Of a DNA stretch of 64,000 bases, positions 32,306 through 42,540 are shown piece by piece (the first letter of the stretch is position 1; each line of letters begins with the position of its first letter). Origin of the DNA: Pseudomonadota bacterium (GTDB lineage Bacteria; Myxococcota_A; UBA796; SXON01); contig JAUXTN010000025.1 of the NCBI GenBank assembly GCA_030684355.1, forward strand, positions 1-64,000. Direction: 5' to 3'. Made by a program: the position numbers and the translations under genes. Below the pieces are notes generated by a model that was given only the letters and a program-made list of their open reading frames with translations, had not been told where the DNA came from and searched no databases.

Positions 32306-32838
32306 GCCTCGAGCTCGTGCCGCCGGACCAATCGCGTGAGGGCCAGCCCGCGGGCGGCGAGCGCCTCCTCGGCGCCCTCCTCGCGGTCCACGATGGTGAG
32401 GCACTGGACGACCCGAAGCCCCTCGGCCTCGACGCGGTCGACCGCCTGGAGCATCGACGCGCCGGTCGTCGTGGTGTCCTCCACGATGCACACGGGAGTG
32501 CCGTTCGGCAGGTTGCCGCGGCCCTCGACGTACTTGCCCGTGCCGTGCCCCTTCGACTCCTTGCGGACGAGGAACGCGTGCACCGGGTGCCCGCGCGACC
32601 AGGAGACCGCGGCGGTGGCGGAAGCGATGGGGTCGGCGCCGATGACCATGCCGCCGACGCCGAGCACCTCGGGGTTGAGGGCGTCGAGCACGAGGTTCCC
32701 GACCAGCCACGCGCCCTCGGCGTGGAGGGTGGTCTGCTTCCCGTCAACGTAGAAGTCGCTCTCGCGGCCCGATGCGAGGACCACGCGCATGCGACGGTAG
32801 GAGAGCTGCTTCAAGAGCTCGATCAGGCGCTCGCGCAC
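32302..32838 (-). CDS. pyrE: Orotate phosphoribosyltransferase
   Basis: 178 residues. GAGGAGG lies just before the GTG at 32838. VLASGRESDFYVDGKQTTL near the N terminus is the PyrE orotate/dimer region, FLVRKESKGHGTGKYVEG is the flexible catalytic loop and VCIVEDTTTTGASMLQAV is the PRPP-binding motif. It makes orotidine monophosphate in pyrimidine synthesis. Its start overlaps the lipase gene and its stop overlaps the lipoprotein gene, so it sits inside a coupled operon unrelated to other pyr genes. Confidence 0.93.
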   Translation of the reverse strand: MRERLIELLKQLSYRRMRVVLASGRESDFYVDGKQTTLHAEGAWLVGNLVLDALNPEVLGVGGMVIGADPIASATAAVSWSRGHPVHAFLVRKESKGHGTGKYVEGRGNLPNGTPVCIVEDTTTTGASMLQAVDRVEAEGLRVVQCLTIVDREEGAEEALAARGLALTRLVRRHELEA

Positions 32839-33629
32839 GCGGCCTCCTCGCCCAGCCACGTGACCACCTCGTCGATGATCGCGGCCTTGTCCGTTTCGTT
32901 GAAGAGCTCGTGGCGGTGCTCCGGGTAGAGCGTCAGCTTCGTGTGGAAGCGCGCCGCGAAGGCCTGGTTGGCCTTGGGGTCGGTGACACGGTCCTGGGGA
33001 CTGATGTACATCGACATCGGCACGCTCCAGCTCGGGATCTCGTGCACGCGGGCCAGCGCCGCCACCATCTCGGTGTAGAAGCGCGGGGTGCCCGTCTGGA
33101 ACACGAGCGGATCGGCGAGGTAGGCCTGCCCGACCGAGAGGTCGCGCGAGAGCGCCGTCGGGTCGATCTCGTTCTTCATCGGCAGCGAGGGGATGAGGCG
33201 GGAGAGCACCTTGGCCGCCGCGATCTTCCACCCGGGGAGCGCGACCGCCACGCCCAGCAGGGGATTGGACAACGCCAGCCGGCTCGGCTTCAGGCCGGCG
33301 TTGGCGATGGCGTCGAGCGCCACGAGGCCGCCCATCGAGTGCGCGAGCAGCGACCACCCGGGGCGCAGCCCGGCGACGGCGGCCACCAGGTCCTCCCGGT
33401 AGTCCGACCAGTGCTCGACGTGGCCCCGCTTGCCCCCAGAGTGGCCGTGGCCGCGGACCTCGATGAGCGTCGCGGACCAGCCCGCCGCGGCGAAGGCGGC
33501 CCCCACGTGCTCGTAGCGGCCCGCGTGCTCGGCGAGCCCCGGCGCGATCAGCACGTCCCGCGCGCCGTCGCCCCAGTGGGCGAGACGCAGGCGCGTGCCG
33601 TCGGCGCTGGTGACGAAGCTAGTCCGCAA
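32823..33629 (-). CDS. Alpha/beta-hydrolase, monoacylglycerol lipase type
   Basis: 268 residues from a TTG at 33629; no ATG or GTG fits the fold start better. LIAPGLAEHAGRYEHV is the oxyanion region, AHSMGG holds the nucleophile S98, SPQDRVTDP the Asp and PEHRHELFNE the His of the triad. The family hydrolyses monoglycerides or lysophospholipids. No signal peptide, so it is cytoplasmic. The start overlaps the TAtT lipoprotein stop and its end overlaps pyrE. Confidence 0.87.
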   Translation of the reverse strand: MRTSFVTSADGTRLRLAHWGDGARDVLIAPGLAEHAGRYEHVGAAFAAAGWSATLIEVRGHGHSGGKRGHVEHWSDYREDLVAAVAGLRPGWSLLAHSMGGLVALDAIANAGLKPSRLALSNPLLGVAVALPGWKIAAAKVLSRLIPSLPMKNEIDPTALSRDLSVGQAYLADPLVFQTGTPRFYTEMVAALARVHEIPSWSVPMSMYISPQDRVTDPKANQAFAARFHTKLTLYPEHRHELFNETDKAAIIDEVVTWLGEEAACASA

Positions 33630-34482
33630 AGTAGTTGCCCTTGTTCTCCAGCAGCACCTTCGCCTTGCGCTGCTCCGATTCCATCTCGGGGAGGATGTCG
33701 GGGAGGACGGTGGGGGAGGCCGCGAGGACGCCGTTCAGCGCCGCTTCGAAGTCGGCCTTGTTCTGGGTCTTGGTCGCCCAGTTCTCGGCGAACAGCACCC
33801 GGTTCCCGAAGAAGTCGGGCTGCGCGGAGATCGCCTTGTCGAAGTACTCCTTCGACTTGGTGAGGTCCTGCCCGGCGAAGCTCGGGAGGGCGGCGTAGAA
33901 CACGCCCCAGTAGCGATCCGGGCCGCTGTAGTAGTAGGTCGGCTCGAGCTCGCCAACGCGCGTCATATAGGCCTTGACGGTGGGGAGGTGCTTCAACGTG
34001 GTCGTGAGGCCGGTGAGCTTGGCCCACTTCCCGAGCGCCGAGGAGGTCCAGTAGAGGCAGGGAACATCGTCCTTCGTGAAGGCGCGCGCCGCGGAGGCCT
34101 CGTCCTCGTCGCCCTTGGCGAGGAGGCCGGTGAACTCGGTGTTGATGGCGAGGCACTTCTTGCCCCACTCGATCGAGGTCGACCAGGCGGAGAGCTTGGC
34201 GTCCTTCTCGAGCTCGTGGCCGTCCCCGAGGAAGTACCAGCCGCGTACGAGCCGGCCCGCGACCTCGCGGTCCGTCGCGTCCATCGTGTAGACCTGCTCG
34301 TACTTCACGAGGGCGGCCTGGAGCTTCGCCTTGTCACCGCGCTCGTTCCAGAGGCCGTCGGCCTCGGCCTTGAGCGCCGACTTCTGATCGGCCGTCGTCG
34401 CGGCGGCCGCGGGGGCCTCCACCTGGTAGGTGCCGATCTGCTTGCCGCAGGCAAGGAGGAGGAGAAGGGGAAGTACGCGCAT
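33619..34482 (-). CDS. TAtT-family (TRAP T-component) lipoprotein
   Basis: 287 residues from the ATG at 34482 with GGAG upstream. The lipoprotein signal is [15 protein letters not shown] (lipobox LLAC). The body is helical with TPR-like repeats and ends with [20 protein letters not shown] and [24 protein letters not shown], characteristic of TAtT proteins. In Treponema TatT partners a TRAP substrate-binding protein; here no DctP, DctQ or DctM gene is in view. First gene of the operon with the lipase, pyrE and a lipoprotein. Confidence 0.8.
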   Translation of the reverse strand: MRVLPLLLLLACGKQIGTYQVEAPAAAATTADQKSALKAEADGLWNERGDKAKLQAALVKYEQVYTMDATDREVAGRLVRGWYFLGDGHELEKDAKLSAWSTSIEWGKKCLAINTEFTGLLAKGDEDEASAARAFTKDDVPCLYWTSSALGKWAKLTGLTTTLKHLPTVKAYMTRVGELEPTYYYSGPDRYWGVFYAALPSFAGQDLTKSKEYFDKAISAQPDFFGNRVLFAENWATKTQNKADFEAALNGVLAASPTVLPDILPEMESEQRKAKVLLENKGNYFAD

Positions 34483-34637
34483 CGGAAGCTCCAAGAGGGG
34501 GCCCGCTACTGGGTAGCATGGGGGGCCGGTTTTACGGGGTAGACGCGTACTTGTCAACGGGCTCAGCCGTTGCCCGCGACGACGTTGTGACGGGGGTTGC
34601 CCCTCCCGCCGCGTGCGCTCTGCGGTTAGACGCCGCC

Positions 34638-36113
<1,476 letters not shown>

Positions 36114-36145
36114 CTCGGGCGCGGGTGCACGACGTAAGTGGCTTC

Positions 36146-36180
36146 GGGGCGTTGCGGGGGCGGAGCCCCCGCCCCAAGAA
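36146..36180 (+). repeat. Dispersed intergenic hairpin repeat, copy 2
   Basis: Same sequence block and orientation as 5829-5864, differing by a small length change in the G run and one base. It lies between the convergent guaB and VWA lipoprotein genes, where its GGGGGCGGAGCCCCC palindrome could act as a bidirectional transcript end. Confidence 0.7.
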
Positions 36181-36192
36181 CAACCCGCGGGC

Positions 36193-38049
36193 TCAGTTCG
36201 TGGGGGTGATGACGGTCACCGTGTAGGTGTGCAACAGCGTCGTCTCGTCCCCGATGAGGAAGAACGTGAGCTGGTTGGCCTGCTCGTACTCTTGCGCGGG
36301 CAGCACGCCCTCGAGCGTCACGGTGAAGGTGACGGTCTCGCCGCTGCTCACGTCGTAGAACGCCTCGGGGGCGATGTCGGTGACGAACCCCACAGTGTCG
36401 TCCGACGCGACGAGCTCGATCTTCTCGTAGTTCATCGCCGCGACGAGCTGCTCGACGGCCCCGACGACGTTCTCGCGGAACTCGGCGCTCGTGCCCGACC
36501 ACGTGACCACGGCGGGCTCGGGGATGCCGTCACCGTCGAGGTCGGCGTAGGAGCCGGTCTCGGTGGCGAGGTTCTGCATCTGCGTGAAGGTCGACTCGTA
36601 CGACATCACGTTCACGCCCACGCCGATGAGCTTGGCGTTCAGGGCGTTCGCGGCGTTGACCACGTCGGTGTGGCCCGCCACGTGGCAGGCGCCCGAGGGG
36701 GTCGAGAACTCGGAGGTGTCGTCGGCGTCGCGCAGCGGGGCGTCGGTCGCGTAGACGATGATGGGGAGCATGTTCTCGCGGAAGCCGAACCCGCCGATCG
36801 TGCCGCCGCCGAGCGTGGAGGCGTCGTTGGCCTCGCCGCCGGTGCCCTCGAAGAGGTCGGTCGCGGAGGCCACGAAGGGCTTCACGTCCGTGTCGACGTT
36901 GTAGGTCCCGTTGCAGTTCTGGTCGAAGCCGATGCCCGTGAGGCCCTGGTAGAGCGCCTCCATCGTGCTCTCGGGGGTGTCGTCCCCGTAGTGGATGGCG
37001 ACCTCCGTGGAGAGGGCGCGCTGGACGGCGCCGATGTCCTCCGTCTGCTGCTGGCGGAGGATGAACGGGAGGTCGGTGCCGCGGGAGCCGTAGGGGGACT
37101 CGGCGTAGTCGTCGTAGGTGGCGACGCCGTAGGTCGCGTCGGAGAAGAGGCTGTCGAGGTCCCCGACGATGTTGCGGAACTCGCTTGCCATCGCGAGGGC
37201 GAGCCCGGACATCGAGCTGGTCGTGTCGAGCGCGAACGCCACGTCGGCGAGGCCGGCCTCGACCGTGAAGGAGAGGTCGAGCGCGATGGTCTCGTTCGCG
37301 GGGACGTCGACCTCCACGCAGTCCCCCACGACCCCCCAACCGGTCTGCGTGGCGACCTTGGCCCCGGAGGGGTCGTTGCTGGTGACCCACACCTGGCTGG
37401 TCTGCAGCGCTTCCGAGGAGGCCTCGTAGAGGAGCTGGAGCGGCACCGACCCGCCCGGCTCGATCTCCAACGGGAGCTGCGGCAACGCGGGGAGCCGGTA
37501 GCCCTGGTCCTCGCCCATGCCGATGATGCTGTCGATGACGAGGGTGTCGCTGCCGATGTTCGAGAGCGTGAGGGTCTTGCCGGTGAGGCACCCGAAGGGC
37601 ACGGCACCGAACTCGTAGGGGTCGGGCTCGATGGCGAGCACGGGGAGGAGCCACTGCCCGGTGAGGTCGACCTGGTCCTCGGGGTTCTGCGGATCGTCCC
37701 CGAAGATGCGGATCGTCGCGGTGTCCGTGAGGTTGGTCGGCTGGTACATCACGTCGACGGTGAGCGACTCCTGGGGCTGGATCGTGCCGGTCGCGGTGGT
37801 CAGGAGCGTAAAACCGGTGGCGCCCTCGACGCGCACCTCGGTGATGTCGAGCGGGATGCCGCCGTCGTTCCGGATGGTGAAGCTGTGGAGGGCGGATTGG
37901 CCCGTGCCCAGGCCGCCGAAGTCGAGGAAGCCGGGGTCCACCACCATGACCGGCACGTCGTCATATTTCTCGCGCTTCGTCGTGACCTCGTTGTCGACTT
38001 TGCAGGCGGGCAGGAGGAGGACGACGAGGGAGAGGCCGGCGCGGAACAT
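36193..38049 (-). CDS. Lipoprotein with Hydin/ASH-like domains and VWA domain
   Basis: 618 residues from the ATG at 38049 with GAGG upstream. The signal [16 protein letters not shown] ends in a lipobox. Two immunoglobulin-like segments ([23 protein letters not shown] and [22 protein letters not shown]) precede a von Willebrand A-type domain with [12 protein letters not shown] (a DxTxSxS MIDAS), then [15 protein letters not shown] and AKLIGVGVN. Likely a surface protein binding metal and a protein partner; the ligand is unknown. It converges with guaB. Confidence 0.83.
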   Translation of the reverse strand: MFRAGLSLVVLLLPACKVDNEVTTKREKYDDVPVMVVDPGFLDFGGLGTGQSALHSFTIRNDGGIPLDITEVRVEGATGFTLLTTATGTIQPQESLTVDVMYQPTNLTDTATIRIFGDDPQNPEDQVDLTGQWLLPVLAIEPDPYEFGAVPFGCLTGKTLTLSNIGSDTLVIDSIIGMGEDQGYRLPALPQLPLEIEPGGSVPLQLLYEASSEALQTSQVWVTSNDPSGAKVATQTGWGVVGDCVEVDVPANETIALDLSFTVEAGLADVAFALDTTSSMSGLALAMASEFRNIVGDLDSLFSDATYGVATYDDYAESPYGSRGTDLPFILRQQQTEDIGAVQRALSTEVAIHYGDDTPESTMEALYQGLTGIGFDQNCNGTYNVDTDVKPFVASATDLFEGTGGEANDASTLGGGTIGGFGFRENMLPIIVYATDAPLRDADDTSEFSTPSGACHVAGHTDVVNAANALNAKLIGVGVNVMSYESTFTQMQNLATETGSYADLDGDGIPEPAVVTWSGTSAEFRENVVGAVEQLVAAMNYEKIELVASDDTVGFVTDIAPEAFYDVSSGETVTFTVTLEGVLPAQEYEQANQLTFFLIGDETTLLHTYTVTVITPTN

Positions 38050-38209
38050 GGGACCTCGTAAGGGCGGTGGCGAGTGCGGTAACCCGCAAAGCGTAGGCCC
38101 GAGTGTGGGGGGATGTCCATCGAAGAATCGATGGAACCGGCGAGCGAGGGGGAGCGGGGGCAGCCAGAACACGCGCGTGCGGAATAGGAGGTTCCGCTCC
38201 GGAGGTGGA

Positions 38210-38905
38210 ATGGACAAGGTGTTCCCGTCGGCGGCCGAGGCCGTCGCCGACATCCCGAACGGCGCGACGCTCATGGCGGGCGGCTTCGGGCTCTGCGGCA
38301 TCCCCGAGAACCTCATCCTGGCCCTGCGCGACCGCGGGGTCTCCGGGCTGACGGTCATCTCGAACAACTGCGGGGTCGACGACTTCGGCCTCGGCATCCT
38401 CCTCCACACGCGGCAGATCAAGAAGATGATCTCCAGCTACGTCGGCGAGAACAAGGAGTTCGAGCGGCAGTACCTCTCGGGGGAGCTCGAGGTGGAGCTC
38501 TGCCCCCAGGGGACCCTCGCCGAGAGGATTCGTGCGGGCGGAGCGGGCATTCCCGCCTTCTTCACCCCCACCGGGTACGGCACGCTCGCGGCGGACGGCA
38601 AGGACACCCGTTGGTTCGACGGGCGTCCGTACGTCATGGAACGCGCGCTCCTCGCGGACTTTGCAATCGTGAAGGCGCAAACCGCGGACCGCCTGGGCAA
38701 CCTGGTCTTCGACAAGACGGCGCGAAACTTCAACCAAATGATGGCGACGGCCGCGCGGGTGACGATCGCGGAGGTCGAGGAGCTCGTGGAGCCCGGCGAG
38801 ATCGACCCCGACGCCGTCCACGTGCCCGGCATCTACGTCCACCGCGTGCTCGTGGGGCCGCACTACGTGAAGCGCATCGAGCGCCGCACCACCCGGGAGG
38901 CCTGA
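38210..38905 (+). CDS. scoA: 3-oxoacid CoA-transferase subunit A
   Basis: 231 residues, with GGAGG directly before the [28 protein letters not shown] and [21 protein letters not shown] are the subunit A signatures. Together with ScoB it moves CoA from succinyl-CoA to acetoacetate, for use of ketone bodies or butyrate-type pathways. The scoB start follows after three bases, so both subunits are made together. Confidence 0.95.
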   Translation: MDKVFPSAAEAVADIPNGATLMAGGFGLCGIPENLILALRDRGVSGLTVISNNCGVDDFGLGILLHTRQIKKMISSYVGENKEFERQYLSGELEVELCPQGTLAERIRAGGAGIPAFFTPTGYGTLAADGKDTRWFDGRPYVMERALLADFAIVKAQTADRLGNLVFDKTARNFNQMMATAARVTIAEVEELVEPGEIDPDAVHVPGIYVHRVLVGPHYVKRIERRTTREA

Positions 38906-38908
38906 ACC

Positions 38909-39559
38909 ATGCCCTTGACACGCGACGCCATCGTTGGTCGCGCCGCCCGGGAGCTCCGCGACGGCTACTACGTGAACCTCGGGATCGGCATCCCGACCCT
39001 CGTGGCCAACCACATCCCCGCGGGCATGGACATCGTGCTCCACAGCGAGAACGGCCTGCTCGGCATGGGCCCGTTCCCCACGGAAGCCGAGGTCGATCCC
39101 GACCTGATCAATGCCGGGAAGCAGACGGTCACGGCGCTGCCGGGCGCGAGCTACTTCTCGAGCGCCGAGAGCTTCGCGATGATCCGCGGCGGCCACATCG
39201 ACCTCACGATCCTCGGGGCGATGCAGGTGAGCGCGACGGGGGACCTCGCGAACTGGATGATCCCCGGCAAGATGGTCAAGGGGATGGGCGGCGCGATGGA
39301 CCTCGTGAGCGGCGCCAAGCGTGTCGTCGTCACGATGGAGCACGTCGCCAAGGGCGAGCCGAAGCTGCTCGAGCAGTGCACCCTCCCGTTGACGGGCCTG
39401 CGCTGCGTGCACCTCCTCATCACCGACTACGGCGTGTTCTCCTTCGACGGCGGGCTCACCCTGCGCGAGATCGCGGAGGACCTCACGGTCGAGCAGGTGA
39501 AGGCCGCCACCGGGGCCCGCTTCCGCGTCGCGGACGATTTGCTGCGCCTGCCGGTCTAA
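38909..39559 (+). CDS. scoB: 3-oxoacid CoA-transferase subunit B
   Basis: 216 residues. [14 protein letters not shown] and [14 protein letters not shown] contain the ENG block with the catalytic glutamate; [14 protein letters not shown] and [17 protein letters not shown] follow. It forms the active site with ScoA. A strong bidirectional hairpin terminator lies about 100 bases downstream. Confidence 0.95.
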   Translation: MPLTRDAIVGRAARELRDGYYVNLGIGIPTLVANHIPAGMDIVLHSENGLLGMGPFPTEAEVDPDLINAGKQTVTALPGASYFSSAESFAMIRGGHIDLTILGAMQVSATGDLANWMIPGKMVKGMGGAMDLVSGAKRVVVTMEHVAKGEPKLLEQCTLPLTGLRCVHLLITDYGVFSFDGGLTLREIAEDLTVEQVKAATGARFRVADDLLRLPV

Positions 39560-39567
39560 GCGGCGGC

Positions 39568-39647
39568 GCCCCCGGGCGAGGGCGCCCGCTGGTGAGACCG
39601 CGCCAGCGGTGAGGGGGCCCCCGGGTGAGGGTGCCCCCGGGTGAGGG
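39568..39647 (+). repeat. Three copies of a 15-mer (GCCCCCGGGTGAGGG)
   Basis: Copies at 39568-39582 (one base different), 39617-39631 and 39633-39647, between scoB and rplC. Each contains the palindrome CCCGGG. Purpose unknown; could extend the transcript-end structure. Confidence 0.6.
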
Positions 39648-39660
39648 CGCCCAGAACGAG

Positions 39661-39697
39661 AGAAGCCCCGCCGGGTGTCCGACGGGGCTTCTTCTTT
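39661..39697. terminator. Bidirectional hairpin terminator
   Basis: AAGCCCCG pairs with CGGGGCTT around a short CGG/CCG-extended loop and is followed by CTTCTTT on the plus strand and TTCTC on the minus strand. It serves scoB on one side and rplC on the other. Confidence 0.8.
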
Positions 39698-39724
39698 GCA
39701 CGCCAGCGGTGGCGTAGCGGGGAG

Positions 39725-40399
39725 CTACTTCTTGCGGCGGGGGGTCTTGCCCTTGACCGCCTGGCGCAGCACCATGTACGAGCCGTCGGGCCCGGGGACG
39801 CCGCCGCGCACGAACACGAGGTTGCGGGCTTCGTCGATGCGGACGATGACCAGGTTCTGCACCGTGGTCTTGCAGCCGCCCATGCGACCCGGCATCTTGA
39901 CGCCCTTGAACGTCATACCGGGGGTGAGGCGCGTGCCGATCGAGCCGCCGTGCCGGTAGTACTCGTGCACACCGTGGCTGCGCTTGAAGCCGGAGAAGTT
40001 GTGGCGCTTGAAGACGCCCGCGAAGCCGCGGCCCTTCGAGTTCCCGGTCACGTCGACCTTCTGCTTGACCGCGAAGAGCGCGGTGATGCCGATCTGGGTG
40101 CCGGCGGTGTGCGTGGTGGCGACGGCGTCGCTCACGCGGATCTCGCGCACGATGCGGAAGGGGCGGGCGCCGACCTTGGCGACATGGCCGATCTCGGCCT
40201 TGGTGACGCGGGACTCCTTGCGGGACCCGTAGCCGAGCTGGAGGGCCGCGTAGCCGTCCTTCGTGGAGGCCGTCTTGACCTGGATGACGGTGTTCGGCTG
40301 GACTTCCAGCACGGTGACCGCGGACACGATGCCCGCCTCGTCAAAGATCTGGGTCATGCCCAGCTTGCGGCCCAGGAGGCCGATCTGCTCGTTCGCCAT
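39725..40399 (-). CDS. rplC: 50S ribosomal protein L3
   Basis: 224 residues. IGLLGRKLGMTQIF at the N terminus, KGRGFAGVFKRHNFSG, and GSIGTRLTPGMTFKGVKMPGRMG with TVQNL near the end are the L3 signatures. L3 binds 23S rRNA near the peptidyl-transferase centre. The ATG at 40399 is chosen over the longer frame because AGGT stands nine bases before it. Unusually, rpsJ and rplD do not flank it: the gene stands alone between scoB and a lipoprotein gene. Confidence 0.95.
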   Translation of the reverse strand: MANEQIGLLGRKLGMTQIFDEAGIVSAVTVLEVQPNTVIQVKTASTKDGYAALQLGYGSRKESRVTKAEIGHVAKVGARPFRIVREIRVSDAVATTHTAGTQIGITALFAVKQKVDVTGNSKGRGFAGVFKRHNFSGFKRSHGVHEYYRHGGSIGTRLTPGMTFKGVKMPGRMGGCKTTVQNLVIVRIDEARNLVFVRGGVPGPDGSYMVLRQAVKGKTPRRKK

Positions 40400-40555
40400 G
40401 GTGATACCTCGCATAGGACGGACACCGGGCGGCCCGAGGCCGGTTCGGTGGACGTCGTACGGTTGTCGGAAGCCCCGCCCGGGAAAGTCCGGGCAGCGGG
40501 CCCACGCGACTATCGCAGGGGAGGGGCTTCGGCAAGCGGCGAGCCGCCCGACGGG

Positions 40556-41677
40556 TCAGATCGCGGCGCCCGACAGCTCGATCACCCAGTCGTTCTCGCT
40601 GGGGTCGTTCGAGAGGATGTGCACCACGTTCGCGTCGAAGCCCGCCTGCGCGACCTCCAGACAGGACTCGGTGGCGCGGTAGGAGAGCGTGAAGCTCGCG
40701 GTCTGGTAGGGCGTGAGGGTCTCTGCGCTGCCCCAACCGCCGACGGTGAAGCTCCCGCAGGTGGCGAGGGCGTCGTTGTTGACGACCACGCTGCTCACCG
40801 TGAGGTCCATGTCGCCGATGTTCTGGATCGTGATCGTGCGGCTGTCGGTGCTGCCGAAGAGCGAGAAGAAGTCGGTGATGGCGTAGGGGTCGGCGCCGGT
40901 GTCGACGTCGATGAGGGGGCTGCAGATGTCGCAGAAGTCGACCCCTTCGCCCTCGACCTCGATGTCCACCGTCGGGGAGTCCGGATCGTCGGACTCGATC
41001 GTCACGGTGCCCGTGTACGTGGTCTCGGCGCCGGGGGTGAACGACACCTCGAGGAGCTTGTTGGAGCCCGGGGAGAGCACCTGGGGCGGAGAGAGGGTGC
41101 CCCCGGTGGTCCACACCCCGGCGCTGGTCACGACGTCGGAGATGAGGACGTCCTCGTCCCCCGTGTTGCTGACCGTGAAGGTGGTGGTGGTCGTGGTGTC
41201 GACGTCCACCTGGCCGAAGTTGTAGCGGGTGGGCGTGATGCTGATGTTCCCGACGGGGCCCTCGGGCTCGTCCGGGGCCTCGCCGGTCCCGGTGAGGGGG
41301 ATGGCGAGGGTGTCCCCGCCGTCCACCGTGACGGAGAGGGTGCCTTCGTAGGGGCCCTCGGTCGCCGGGGCAAAGGTCAGGGTCACGACGGCGTCGGTTT
41401 CGACCTGGACCGCGGCGGTGGAGAGCTCGAAGGCGTCTCCATCGAGCTCGAGGGCCACTTCCAGCGGGGTGGCGCCGGTGTTGGTCAGCACGAGGTCCCG
41501 CTCGACGGTGCCGCCGAGCTCGACGGTGCCGAAGGCGATGGAGCTCGCGTCGATCTCGAGGCCGCCCACGGTGGAGGAGCCGCCGCCCGTGTCGTCCGCG
41601 GCGGCCGGATCGGTGTCGCGGCCGGGGATCGGTTCGAGACCGACGCACGCGACGAGGAGGAGGAGCGAAGCGGTCAT
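40556..41677 (-). CDS. Lipoprotein with ASH/Hydin-like beta repeats
   Basis: 373 residues from the ATG at 41677, AGGAG upstream. The signal MTASLLLLVACVGLEP has a lipobox. Three Ig-like repeats follow (SSIAFGTVELGGTVERDLVLTNTG, RYNFGQVDVDTTTTTTFTVSNTG, SRTITIQNIGDMDLTVSSV), the choice-of-anchor/ASH type also seen in the lipoprotein at 36193. One CDIC motif could bind metal or form a disulfide. Surface role assumed. Confidence 0.82.
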   Translation of the reverse strand: MTASLLLLVACVGLEPIPGRDTDPAAADDTGGGSSTVGGLEIDASSIAFGTVELGGTVERDLVLTNTGATPLEVALELDGDAFELSTAAVQVETDAVVTLTFAPATEGPYEGTLSVTVDGGDTLAIPLTGTGEAPDEPEGPVGNISITPTRYNFGQVDVDTTTTTTFTVSNTGDEDVLISDVVTSAGVWTTGGTLSPPQVLSPGSNKLLEVSFTPGAETTYTGTVTIESDDPDSPTVDIEVEGEGVDFCDICSPLIDVDTGADPYAITDFFSLFGSTDSRTITIQNIGDMDLTVSSVVVNNDALATCGSFTVGGWGSAETLTPYQTASFTLSYRATESCLEVAQAGFDANVVHILSNDPSENDWVIELSGAAI

Positions 41678-41703
41678 GGGCAGCTCCTTTCGTCGCGGAC
41701 GGA

Positions 41704-42450
41704 TCAGAACGTGTACTTCAGCGACCCCGTGCCGTTGAGGCCCAGATCCCACCCGATCCCGTAGACGATGTCAACGTCGACGCCGATCGAGAAGTGGGAG
41801 AGCTTGGTGTAGTACTCGAACGTCGGGCCCGCGAACACGATGGGCTTCGGCGAGTTGTGCAGGCCGGGATCGGCGCCGAACTCGTCGACCACGTCTTCGA
41901 TGTACGCGTTGGGCTCGATGAGGAGCGGGCTGTAGAGCACGCCGGCGCCGACGCGGGCGCCGATACCGATGCGCCGCACCGGGTAGAACGAGATCTCGTA
42001 GTTGGCCTGCAGCGTGTAGGTGCGGAGGTCACCCTCGGTGCAGGGCTCGCTGCCGGTGCCGAGCGTGTAGCAGCCGTAGGCGGCCTGCTCGTACCAGGCG
42101 GCGCCGTTGTGCACGCCCTGGCCGATCCCCACTTCCCACGCCATCGACTGCTTCTCGGTGTCGACGAAGTCCTGCCCGATCGCGAGCGTGACGTTCGTGC
42201 CGGCATTGACCGAGCGGCTGAAGTTCAGCAGGTAGGAGTTCACGCCGGCGGAGGCCTTGGCGTAGAAGCCACGGTTGATCTCGCGGATCGCGCCGGCGTC
42301 TTCCACGCCGCCACCAGAGCTCTTGCTCTTCTTCTTCTTGGAGTCGGAACCTTCCTCGAGGAAGTCTTCCTCTTCTTCGTCCTGGGCATACGCGGCAGAG
42401 ACGAACAGCGGCGAGGAGAGCAGGGAGGCGGAAAGCGCCAGGACCATCAT
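41704..42450 (-). CDS. cglE: CglE-like outer-membrane barrel protein
   Basis: 248 residues from ATGATG at 42450 with GGAG upstream. Signal MMVLALSASLLSSPLFVSAAYA, then an acidic/Lys-rich linker (EEEEDFLEEGSDSKKKKSK). IGQDFVDTEKQSMAWEVGIG, GDLRTYTLQANYEISFYPVRRIGIGARVGAG and FEYYTKLSHFSIGVDVDIVYGIGWDLG, ending KYTF, resemble the CglE family of myxobacterial gliding-related envelope proteins and predict an outer-membrane barrel. Last gene of the envelope cluster. Confidence 0.68.
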   Translation of the reverse strand: MMVLALSASLLSSPLFVSAAYAQDEEEEDFLEEGSDSKKKKSKSSGGGVEDAGAIREINRGFYAKASAGVNSYLLNFSRSVNAGTNVTLAIGQDFVDTEKQSMAWEVGIGQGVHNGAAWYEQAAYGCYTLGTGSEPCTEGDLRTYTLQANYEISFYPVRRIGIGARVGAGVLYSPLLIEPNAYIEDVVDEFGADPGLHNSPKPIVFAGPTFEYYTKLSHFSIGVDVDIVYGIGWDLGLNGTGSLKYTF

Positions 42451-42496
42451 CAACGACTCCGGCAGAGGGGCGTGCCACAGTAGCACGAGGCGAGGC

Positions 42497-42532
42497 AAAA
42501 CGGAAAGCAGGCCCAGTGAGAACCGGGCCTGC
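42497..42532 (-). terminator. Intrinsic terminator
   Basis: GCAGGCCC pairs with GGGCCTGC and is followed on the minus strand by TTTCCGTTTT. It lies just past the stop of the FHA-less GltG paralogue. Confidence 0.8.
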
Positions 42533-42540
42533 GGGAGCGG

